DNA of 64,000 nucleotides from an uncultured Dehalococcoidia bacterium. Lineage in GTDB: Bacteria > Chloroflexota > Dehalococcoidia > Lucifugimonadales > JAAXIE01. Made by a program: the position numbers and the translations under genes. Below are positions 52,775 through 59,669 of the stretch, in pieces. The stretch is from the NCBI GenBank assembly GCA_951813255.1, contig OX638353.1, forward strand, positions 434,001 through 498,000. The letters are read 5' to 3'. Each line of letters opens with the position of its first letter. Position 1 is the first letter of the stretch. The notes below the pieces were generated by a model that had not been told where the DNA came from, made no database searches, and saw only the letters and a program-made list of their open reading frames with translations.

Positions 52775-53161
52775 CTAGGACGGTACGACGGCAGTGCACT
52801 CGATCTCGACGCGGAACTCAGGATCGGCGAGGCCCGAGCAGAGAATTAGGGTGCTCACGGGCAGGTCGCTGTTGATGTAGTTGGGGCGGACCTTTCGATA
52901 TGCAGGAATGTCTTCGCGATGGGTCATGAAGGTGTTGACCTTTACCACGTTGGTGAAGTCGCAGCCCACCGATGCCAGGGCATTTTTCAGGTTCTGGAAA
53001 ACTTGCTCCATCTGGGCCTCGGCGTCTCCCACGCCCACGGTGTTGCCGCTGGCGTCGCGGGCGACTTGGCCGGCGATCCAGACGATGTTGCCGTCGCGGA
53101 CCACATGGGAGTAGCCGCCGGGCTCGGCGAGGCTGCTGGGGTTGCTCCGCTGTATTGCCAT
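52775..53161 (-). CDS. RidA/YjgF family protein (1)
   Basis: The 128-residue RidA-fold protein has GGYSHVVRDGNIVWIAGQVARDASG and ends LRVEIECTAVV-like (FRVEIECTAVVPS). The arginine that archetypal RidA uses to bind the imine/enamine carboxylate is Ser here (LPVSTL for LPARSC). It therefore belongs to the Rid subfamilies without proven deaminase activity, often linked to catabolic clusters. It follows no clear operon partner. A second Rid protein is encoded at 60452. Confidence 0.9.
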   Translation of the reverse strand: MAIQRSNPSSLAEPGGYSHVVRDGNIVWIAGQVARDASGNTVGVGDAEAQMEQVFQNLKNALASVGCDFTNVVKVNTFMTHREDIPAYRKVRPNYINSDLPVSTLILCSGLADPEFRVEIECTAVVPS

Positions 53162-53248
53162 CTCTTCCTCCCGTTGCTTAACGTAACTAGTTTGAACTCA
53201 GCATCTGTATAGACCAAGGGCCATAGAGCGTCAAGACGTTTTGACACC

Positions 53249-53554
53249 CTACTGTCCGGGCGGGGTCTGGAAGCCCATGGGACCCATGGAGTCGATTCCT
53301 GGGGGCCGTTCGTTCCAAATTTCGACGCGGGCGATGGACTCGGGGGCGACGAAGATGCTGACCTGCTTGCTCTTGGCTTCGGGTTGGTATATTTCGAACT
53401 GGACAACGCCGTTGGGCGGGTCGGGGAAGTCGACGGCCTTCACCAGTGCTCCCTCCCCGTCCTGGAGTGTCATAACGAAGTAGACCTGCTCCCCGGCTTG
53501 GGACCGGCGTTGGAGCTGCTCCTGTATTCTGGCCAAGGCTTCTACTGTGAACAA
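53249..53554 (-). CDS. Hypothetical protein, about 100 aa
   Basis: The protein begins with a helical stretch (VEALARIQEQLQRRSQAGEQ) and continues with alternating strands (VYFVMTLQDGEGALVKAVDFPDPPNGVVQFEIY...VSIFVAPESIARVEIW), ending in a Gly/Pro-rich tail. I do not recognise a family. There is no signal peptide. Codon use looks like its neighbours and the start lies next to word-repeat array D, so the array could contain its promoter. Confidence 0.6.
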   Translation of the reverse strand: MFTVEALARIQEQLQRRSQAGEQVYFVMTLQDGEGALVKAVDFPDPPNGVVQFEIYQPEAKSKQVSIFVAPESIARVEIWNERPPGIDSMGPMGFQTPPGQ

Positions 53555-53629
53555 GTCCGTCTACCGCCTTTGTCCGTGATGGTCGTTCTGGATTATACCT
53601 TTTGGGGCTCAGGACGGGCTGCAAGGTGC

Positions 53630-53779
53630 CTGCCGTTTCGTAGCTGCACTGGCAGACCGGCCGTAGCTGCAGCGATGTTTTTCCTAGCTAATTTACCTGC
53701 CAGTACTGCCAGTGGCCTATCTGGAGCAGCTAGGAAATTCGGTCTGCCACAGGCCCAGCTTTCATACCGTCTCCTGCCA
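53630..53779. repeat. Word-repeat array D (CTGCCA) in a divergent intergenic region
   Basis: CTGCC(A) occurs at 53630, 53697, 53706, 53744 and 53774, with the complement TGGCAG at 53650; the pair 53697/53706 is spaced 9 bp. Interspersed are module copies TTTCGTAGCTG (53636-53646), CCGTAGCTGC (53661-53670), TTTTCCTAGCTA (53679-53690), GCCTATCTGGA (53715-53725) and GCAGCTAGGAAA (53727-53738). The array lies between the divergent genes starting at 53554 and 54006. Elsewhere in 53780-54005, TATAAT at 53968-53973 is a candidate -10 for the gene at 54006. Confidence 0.65.
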
Positions 53780-54005
53780 AGGAAAGATTCTGCAAAAGGA
53801 TGCGCCGGAGTGACCTGTGAAGTCAGTCGCCAGCGCACCGTATTTAGAATAGAACAACAGTACGAGGGCTGTCAATGGGCAAGTGTCACAGGGATGAGGC
53901 GAGCCCTTGCTTCGCTCAGCGCCGACGGATGGAGGGTGGGCTGGTGGTGTGTGTGGGGGTTCCCAGATATAATTCCTATTGCATAAGTGAGAAAGGGAGG
54001 ACTTC

Positions 54006-54326
54006 ATGTACGTTATCAGGCGGGTAGCAAAAGCGCAGCCGGGCAAGGTATGGCAGGTTGCTGATTTGCTGGGCAAGATTTGCGCTGAGTACGAGAACAA
54101 CGGGAGGCCCAAGGGGCAGGTGTATGTATCGCAAGGGATGCCAGGGGAGCCGAACGTGGCCTATGCGGAGTGGACTCAGCCGACGATTGAGCCGAACTGG
54201 CCGTCCAAGGTGCCCCCGGCGGTGCGGACGCTGAATGCTGAGATGCAGGCCATGCTGAACTCGTATGAGATCGAGTTCTATGAGATGGTGACGTCGGAGA
54301 AGCTTTCGGAGCGGGGCATCTCGTAA
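54006..54326 (+). CDS. Hypothetical protein, possible dimeric alpha/beta-barrel
   Basis: The 106-residue product starts MYVIRRVAKAQPGKVWQVADLL, typical of dimeric ferredoxin-like (NIPSNAP/antibiotic-monooxygenase-type) folds, followed by a YVSQGMPGEPNVAYAEWTQPTI strand pair and a helix. A strong GGGAGGA ribosome site precedes the ATG, TATAAT lies 33 bp further up, and an excellent terminator follows, so it is a well-delimited monocistronic gene. The specific function is not recognised. Confidence 0.7.
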   Translation: MYVIRRVAKAQPGKVWQVADLLGKICAEYENNGRPKGQVYVSQGMPGEPNVAYAEWTQPTIEPNWPSKVPPAVRTLNAEMQAMLNSYEIEFYEMVTSEKLSERGIS

Positions 54327-54353
54327 GGCTTCTGACTGATTCGGTGGAATGAG

Positions 54354-54387
54354 GAAGGCCCGCTCGAAATGAGCGGGCCTTCTCTCG
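54354..54387 (+). terminator. Intrinsic terminator
   Basis: GAAGGCCCGCTC (54354-54365) pairs perfectly over 12 bp with GAGCGGGCCTTC (54371-54382) around GAAAT, followed by TCTCGTT. It serves the plus-strand gene ending at 54326 and, in the other orientation, could serve the VOC gene ending at 54407. Confidence 0.85.
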
Positions 54388-54406
54388 TTGTGCAGGTATT
54401 TTGGGT

Positions 54407-54856
54407 CTACTCGTAGTAGCGGAGCTCCACGACGTTGTCATCGGGATCGAAGATGTAGAGGGAGATGCCGTTGCCGTGGGCGCCCCAGCGGGTGGCAGGG
54501 CCCTCGCGCACACCGATGCCCAAGGCTTCCATCTCGGCGCGAACTGCTGCAAGGTCGCAAGGCTCGACGACCATGCAGAAGTGATCCTGGTTCTTGGGGT
54601 CGTTCTTGCCGAGGGGCTCCTGATCGGGGAAGGGGAAGAGGTCGATGATGGTGTCGGCGTTGAGGCGGACGGAGGGGAAAGGCACCTTGCCGGCGCGGAA
54701 ATCATCGATACGCTCGATACCCAAGCCCAAGACCTCGGTGTAGAAGCGCAGCGAGGCGTCCATGTCGCGGCAGCGCAGAACGATGTGGTCCATCTCGGTG
54801 ATTTTCACCTTGGGGGTGATGGTTTCTGTTGATTCCAAGTATGTTGCGGTGGCCAT
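54407..54856 (-). CDS. VOC superfamily (glyoxalase/dioxygenase) protein
   Basis: The 149-residue protein has one VOC pair: MDHIVLRCRDMDASLRFYTEVLGLGIER with metal His, DHFCMVVEPCDLAAV with a second metal His, and FDPDDNVVELRYYE with the metal Glu. It resembles glyoxalase/fosfomycin-resistance/dioxygenase-like small enzymes; the substrate is unknown. The ATG at 54856 follows TTGGAGG; the frame is open slightly upstream. Confidence 0.88.
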   Translation of the reverse strand: MATATYLESTETITPKVKITEMDHIVLRCRDMDASLRFYTEVLGLGIERIDDFRAGKVPFPSVRLNADTIIDLFPFPDQEPLGKNDPKNQDHFCMVVEPCDLAAVRAEMEALGIGVREGPATRWGAHGNGISLYIFDPDDNVVELRYYE

Positions 54857-54952
54857 TACATAACCTCCAATAGTTGTCGTTGGATCATCAGGCCTAGATG
54901 GGAGACCTGATGTCATGGTAGCGAGGCGCTCCTGTGGGGTCAAGTTTGGGTG

Positions 54953-55204
54953 TCATAGCCCTAGAGACCGCTGACTGTCGTGCTTAGAGTATGGCGAGGC
55001 ACGTGCCTCGCCGATGTCCATCTCGATGACGCGTCCATCGCCATATTCGAACGTGGCCCTTCGAGTTGGTGCAATTCCTATCTCCCGGAGCATGGCGGAG
55101 GGCAACAGAGTGTAGGTGGAACCTGTGCCCACCATGGCTTCAACCTCTTGCGTTTGCCGACCATCGAGGATGGAGATCCTGATTCGCGAATTAAAGACGC
55201 CCAT
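54953..55204 (-). pseudogene. Truncated retropepsin-like aspartic protease, catalytic Asp lost
   Basis: The 83-residue product starts like the clan AA retropepsin-like proteins found in Chloroflexota and cyanobacteria: VEAMVGTGSTYTLLPSAMLREIGI, then FEYGDGRVIEMDIGEA. The expected catalytic triplet VDTG reads VGTG, so the nucleophilic Asp is gone. The protein ends at about two-thirds of the usual length (about 120), in unrelated residues (SPYSKHDSQRSLGL), suggesting a frameshift or truncation. It is probably a decayed gene. A non-catalytic remnant is the alternative. Confidence 0.6.
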
Positions 55205-55324
55205 GGTTCCGGATGGCCTCCCAAGCCCTTGTGAACTCAGTAGCTTGATCGTAGCACAAGTCAGGAGCTACTGAGGGGCTGACCCTTCAACCCCACAATA
55301 GTGCCACCCCGTCCTGGTTTCGGG

Positions 55325-56905
55325 CTAGTGAGTCTCGAAGATTTCCTGGTATTGGTCGATCTTGGCCATGGTGGCTTTCCGCTCGTCGGCGGTGGGGTTG
55401 CGGGGGTCGCGGGCGGCGGGCATGCGGCCGAGCTTCATCATGGCGGCCATGAGGAGTAGGCGAGCCTTGTTGGTGTCGAGGTTGCTGCCCTCGATGAATA
55501 CGTCTGTGTCGTCGGAGGGGACACGACCGCCAGTGTCGGCCCGGCCTACGCGTGCCACGGGCAAACCGCTGAAGGTGGCAAGCTCGAGTGCGGCCATCTG
55601 GCTGCGGGAGCCGTGACCGTAGGGGGAGCTGCCTTCTAGGACGAGACCGTGGAGCTTGGGGGTGCTGTCATTCCCGTCGGCCTGCTCCTGTTTGGCGCGA
55701 TTGATGCGGGCTAGGATGTCGACCTCGTAATCGGGGTTGCCTGTTTCGTCTTCCTCCATGTAGTTGCCGTACTTGACGATGTGTACGCGGGGGATGATTT
55801 CGCCACGGAGGTCACCGGAGTCATCCTTTATCCTGAGACGGACAGTGGCACCCTGCCCGTTGGGGAACTCGAGGATTTGGGGCAGGCGTGTCAGATTCAC
55901 CTCGGACTTGGTGGTGTGTTTGTAGTTGGGGACGTACCAGAGGGTTACAGGGGGCCCGACGGTGCCGAGGACGCCGCCGTGACCGCCGGTGGCCTTGTAG
56001 TTGCCGGGGCGGTCATCGGCTTTCTTGAACTCGCGTGAGGCGTAGATGCGCTCGTCCTGCACACCGACCGCACCGACGCCTATTCCCTGGCCGGAGAGGA
56101 TGTAGTCGACAGCATCCACGATGTTGCGGTCGCCGTCGTTGGCAAGCTGGCCGTGCGGACGCTGGGCGGCATTGCCAGCCATGGGAAGGTTGGTGTCGAT
56201 GAGGAGGCTGAGCCAATAGATGGTTTCCTCGACGGCAGGGCTACCTTCCAGCCAGATGCAACCGGCGTATTTGCCGCTTGCCATGTTGGCAGCCACCACG
56301 TTGGTGGCCTTGGCGAGGTCCTGGGTGCGGGTGCCGTAGCGGCTGGGCTTGTAGGGGAAATAGTCGACGCCGACTCGCTCACCCTTCTGGGTGTAGCCGC
56401 CGGGTGGGAGGGCTCGGATGAAATCGAACTCAGCGCGGCGGTCGAGGACGCTGCCGACGCCGTGCTCGTCGCGCCCGGAGAGGGAGCGGTCGATTTCGGC
56501 GAACATGCGAGAGGCGTCGGGGAAGAAGAACTGGCGGCCGCCCTGCTGGAGGGCTTCGCTGTAGAGGTCGGTATCTTCAAAGGGGGTGCCGACCTCGCCG
56601 CCGTTGCGACGACGGGCCATGTAGGGGAGGAGGTAGGGGCCGTCTTCGGGGCGCAGCTCCACCTCATAGTAGTCTTGGCCGTTGTCGTGGTAGACACCGC
56701 GGGCGTCTTCTTCCAAGGGGTGGGCGCTGAACTTGCGTATGCGGACGGTGACGGGCTCGTGGATAAGCTGGGGGGCGAGGTGATCGTAGCGCCCCTCCAG
56801 CATCTTCTCGCCGGGCAGCCTGCCCTTGTTGCTGGTGACCAGCGTAGGCGAATTGGCGATGGTGGAGTTGGGCCCGGAGAACACAGCGATTGTGGACTTG
56901 GCCAT
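55325..56905 (-). CDS. Divergent L-asparaginase/glutaminase-fold protein
   Basis: In the 526-residue protein the segment EGSPAVEETIYWLSLLIDTN (about 221-240) and the following MAGNAAQRPHGQLANDGDRNIVDAV mimic the asparaginase pattern around the second catalytic block and GAMRP...DGP.NL.DA. LHGLVLEGSSPYGHGS fits the C-terminal domain. The N-terminal FSGPNSTIANSP could replace the usual GGTI block. However, the hallmark TDT(M)EE reads SPAVEE and length is well above the usual 330 because of insertions at about 60-200 and 280-400. Function unknown. No signal peptide. AAGGAGG precedes the ATG. Confidence 0.6.
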   Translation of the reverse strand: MAKSTIAVFSGPNSTIANSPTLVTSNKGRLPGEKMLEGRYDHLAPQLIHEPVTVRIRKFSAHPLEEDARGVYHDNGQDYYEVELRPEDGPYLLPYMARRRNGGEVGTPFEDTDLYSEALQQGGRQFFFPDASRMFAEIDRSLSGRDEHGVGSVLDRRAEFDFIRALPPGGYTQKGERVGVDYFPYKPSRYGTRTQDLAKATNVVAANMASGKYAGCIWLEGSPAVEETIYWLSLLIDTNLPMAGNAAQRPHGQLANDGDRNIVDAVDYILSGQGIGVGAVGVQDERIYASREFKKADDRPGNYKATGGHGGVLGTVGPPVTLWYVPNYKHTTKSEVNLTRLPQILEFPNGQGATVRLRIKDDSGDLRGEIIPRVHIVKYGNYMEEDETGNPDYEVDILARINRAKQEQADGNDSTPKLHGLVLEGSSPYGHGSRSQMAALELATFSGLPVARVGRADTGGRVPSDDTDVFIEGSNLDTNKARLLLMAAMMKLGRMPAARDPRNPTADERKATMAKIDQYQEIFETH

Positions 56906-57036
56906 GGCGCCTCCTTTGTGGGCTAAAGGTAATGGCAGAGACGTGTTGATACGCTCGAGAAGTTCGAGCGCTCAGGATGGAGGCATGTTAGCCCTGCTAG
57001 GGAGGCGGGTCAACTTGGCGAGGCTTGGTGGTGCCT

Positions 57037-58122
57037 TCAGCTCAGATTCGGCACCTGCTCAGGTAGGTAATGGGTGCAGCGGAATACCTGATTGGTGATG
57101 CCCACGTCGGGGGCTTCGAAGAAGTGAGGATTGATATATTCCCAGACGACTTCTTTTTCGGGTGTGACTTGGAAGATGCGGCCGAACATGCCCTCGGTGA
57201 TGAGGGTGTTGCCGTTGGGGAGGCGGCGGGCACCGGAGATGTAGGGGCTGAAGAAATTGTAGAGGGGCGTGTCGGTGTAGGACCAGACTATTTCGCTAGT
57301 GGAGGTGGACACCTCGATGACCCGGGAGTGGGGCATGGAGTGGCTCTTGCGGTGGGTGCCGTTGTCGTATATGAGGACGTTGCCGTTATCCAACATGCTG
57401 GGGTCGTGTTGTTGGGCTAGGGTGTTGTAGTCCAACTTCCATGTCCACTGGCCGGTGTTCTTGTCGATGATGCCAACGGTGGAGATGTTGCGGAAGCTGA
57501 CCATCACACGGTCGCCGGACAGGGGCACGATGGTGTTGCCGTGGGCCCACTCGTCGCGGAGGTCGCAGTAGGTGAGGACATCGGTCTCTGTGTCGAGGTG
57601 CTCGTGGGAACGCCACTCCCAGATGCGGTTGCCTGAGGCGTCGATCTCGACCAGAGTGTCGGACCACATCTCGCCTTCGATGGGCAGCCCGCCCTTGACC
57701 TTGGCGGCGAGGTCGCCGGGGACTTTTTCCACGGTCATGTAGATGGCGCCGCCGGACTCGGTGCGGCGGGCGTCGTGATGGTGGTCGGGGTCGCGATGTT
57801 CCCAGAGGATGTTGCCGTTCCAGTCGGCTTCGATCATTACCCCGCCCTTGAAGCGCTTCCATGAGGGGAAGCGGTCCCAGGTCTGGTCGTGGGTCTTGCC
57901 GAGATAGAAGAGGTTGCCGTTGGGGAGGAGGTAGCCGTAGAGGCCGGGGGGATGGGGCATCTCCCAGCGGTGGACGACTTTGCCCTGCAGGTCGATGAGG
58001 TCGACGTGGCCGGGACTGTACATGGGGGTGTAGAGGACATAGCCGGGGCAGGCCTTCTCAGGGTCGTGGACGGTGACTCCGGTGGTTGTGGAGCGGCGGC
58101 GGGTCTGCTGGTCGATAGGCAA
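57037..58122 (-). CDS. Arylsulfotransferase (ASST)-like beta-propeller protein
   Basis: The 361-residue protein has repeated W-rich blade motifs (GKVVHRWEMPHPPGLYGYLLPNGN, NGNILWEHRDPDHHHDARR, GNRIWEWRSHEHLD, TGQWTWKLDYNTLAQQHDPSMLDNGN), as in the PQQ-like/ASST propeller family. The DHHHD and QHDP histidines correspond to the active-site region of arylsulfate sulfotransferases. No signal peptide is visible, unlike periplasmic ASSTs, so a cytosolic role or another chemistry is possible. Upstream lies word-repeat array E. Confidence 0.75.
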   Translation of the reverse strand: MPIDQQTRRRSTTTGVTVHDPEKACPGYVLYTPMYSPGHVDLIDLQGKVVHRWEMPHPPGLYGYLLPNGNLFYLGKTHDQTWDRFPSWKRFKGGVMIEADWNGNILWEHRDPDHHHDARRTESGGAIYMTVEKVPGDLAAKVKGGLPIEGEMWSDTLVEIDASGNRIWEWRSHEHLDTETDVLTYCDLRDEWAHGNTIVPLSGDRVMVSFRNISTVGIIDKNTGQWTWKLDYNTLAQQHDPSMLDNGNVLIYDNGTHRKSHSMPHSRVIEVSTSTSEIVWSYTDTPLYNFFSPYISGARRLPNGNTLITEGMFGRIFQVTPEKEVVWEYINPHFFEAPDVGITNQVFRCTHYLPEQVPNLS

Positions 58123-58230
58123 GGGGGCAACCTCCTAATAGCGCCGGTTAATGGCGCCGGGTATCAGGGGCGTCCGGCTGGCCGGAGCTTGATTCCATGA
58201 TAGCGAGGAGGGAGGCGGGCGTCGACAGAA

Positions 58231-58436
58231 TGTCACAATGTCACAGCGTTCGTAGCTAAAATCGTGTTTTTGTAGCTGAAAAGTGTGTCATTTGTGACAT
58301 TTTCCTAGCTGGGCCAGATACGGGAAGGGTGTGACATTTTTCAGATACGAAAAATGTCACAGATTTTGGAAATTGTGACATTTGTGACATTTTCGTAGCT
58401 GATCAGAGTGTCACAGTGTGACATTTTTGACAGGCT
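58231..58436. repeat. Word-repeat array E (TGTCACA/TGTGACA)
   Basis: TGTCACA occurs at 58231, 58239, 58355 and 58409, and its complement TGTGACA at 58293, 58330, 58374, 58383 and 58417. Many form pairs 8-9 bp apart (direct and inverted). Between them lie GTTCGTAGCTAAA (58248), TTTTTGTAGCTGAAAA (58267), TTTTCCTAGCTGGG (58299), CAGATACGGG (58315), TTTTTCAGATACGAAAA (58337) and ATTTTCGTAGCTGATCA (58389). The rest of 58437-58725 has no gene I can support; the only signal is a minus-strand TTGACA-18-TATACT promoter match at 58697-58668. Confidence 0.7.
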
Positions 58437-58725
58437 TTTTGGGAGGGTGTTTTGGGCGAGGGAGATCCTGCGCGCGAGACGAACAAGAGGAGGGAAGGCG
58501 GGGTATTCTCATGGCAATGGTGGCGGGGCCGGCGATGAGTGGCTGGGTGTCCATGGGTCTGCCTCCCTGGTCAGGATTTTATGAGCGAAAGAAGACGCGC
58601 ATGGATGACCTTCAGGGGTCTCCGGACCGGGGTCCGGGGCAGTCAGTCCCAGCTCGCACTGTTGAGCAGTATAGAACAAATGTGTGTGGATTGTCAAGGA
58701 GGAGATGGCGTTGGGGGGGGGTTGG

Positions 58726-59172
58726 CTAGCGGTTTTCCCAATGGGGGGTTGGTTCATTCACGCAATGGAGGAAGACGAAGGCACCTGTCCTGCCGAGGTG
58801 GTGAAACTGGGAGGTGAGGACTTCGACCCGGTCAGGATAGGGCAGGTGGTCAATGGTGCGGAGATAGGAGTGGAATGAGCCATGCTGGTCGATGAGTTCG
58901 AGGATGCGCTGGGCGTTGGTGACGGTAGCTTCGAGCTTGCGGCGGTTGCGTACGAGGCCTGGGTCGCCTTGGAGGCGTTCCAAATCAGGCGGGCCGTAGT
59001 TTGCCACCTTGGCTACTTCAAAGCGGTGGAAGGCCTCTTGAAATTGGGGCCACTTGTCGTTGATAACACGCCAGCTAAACCCGGCGCGGAAGATGGCCTT
59101 GGTCATCTCCTCGAGGTAGCCGGCATCGTCGTCGGGAGTGATGCGCGGGGGTATCTCGGGGACCAGTGGCAT
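58726..59172 (-). CDS. DNA-3-methyladenine glycosylase I-like protein (Tag family, short)
   Basis: The 148-residue product matches the core of Tag: EMTKAIFRAGFSWRVINDKWPQFQEAFHRF, RLQGDPGLVRNRRKLEATVTNA and HGSFHSYL, then a C-terminal FHHLGRTGAFVFL. It lacks the N-terminal RCxWa...EWG block, so the zinc site of E. coli Tag is absent, and the protein is shorter than the usual 185. It may be a divergent helix-hairpin-helix-type base-excision enzyme. ATG at 59172 lies 8 bp after the DUF1801 stop; an upstream ATG at 59205 is possible. Confidence 0.75.
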   Translation of the reverse strand: MPLVPEIPPRITPDDDAGYLEEMTKAIFRAGFSWRVINDKWPQFQEAFHRFEVAKVANYGPPDLERLQGDPGLVRNRRKLEATVTNAQRILELIDQHGSFHSYLRTIDHLPYPDRVEVLTSQFHHLGRTGAFVFLHCVNEPTPHWENR

Positions 59173-59179
59173 GGGAAGG

Positions 59180-59638
59180 CTACTCCGAGTCTGCTTTCCG
59201 CTCAACTTCGGGGACGTGTTGGTACGGATTGTTCTCGCGCATGTCGGCTACCGACCTGCTAATCAGTTCCCGGAGGGTGGGCAAATCCATGGCCTGCAAC
59301 CCTTTGAGGTAGAGGCAGGATACGCCGGTCTTGTGCTTGCCCAAGCGTTCCATCAGGTCTTGATAGCGGTCGAAACCGGGCATGATGTGGATAGTGAGGT
59401 CGCGCTTTCGCGGGGCAAAACCGGTTATGAACCATTCGCCGCTACGTCCGGAGTTGTAGCGGTACCTGTAGGCGCCAAAGCCGACGATGCTGTCGCCCCA
59501 CATGGCGGGTTCCTCGCCTGTGACTTCGCGCATCATCCGGAGCAGGACGAAGCAGTCGTCCCTCTTGCGGGGGTCGTCGATCGAGTTGAGGTATTCCTCA
59601 ACGCTGGCATCGTTGCGCTGCGTCTTTAGTTGCGTCAT
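59180..59638 (-). CDS. DUF1801 (YdhG-like) protein
   Basis: The 152-residue protein carries the DUF1801 hallmark MWGDSIVGFGAYRYRYNSGRSGEWFITGFAPRKRDLTIHIMPGF, followed by a helix with LPTLRELISRSVADM. The family adopts a small alpha/beta fold related to frataxin-type folds; the role is unknown. It precedes the Tag-like gene by 8 bp, so the two are probably co-expressed. Confidence 0.88.
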   Translation of the reverse strand: MTQLKTQRNDASVEEYLNSIDDPRKRDDCFVLLRMMREVTGEEPAMWGDSIVGFGAYRYRYNSGRSGEWFITGFAPRKRDLTIHIMPGFDRYQDLMERLGKHKTGVSCLYLKGLQAMDLPTLRELISRSVADMRENNPYQHVPEVERKADSE

Positions 59639-59669
59639 CGGAGTGGCCGCCTTTGTCAGTCGGCGGCCT

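Noticed and set aside
58674..58685. LexA-type SOS box (GAACAAATGTGT)
   Set aside because: Only one half matches GAACN4GTTC, and no DNA-repair gene is correctly placed downstream on the minus strand.
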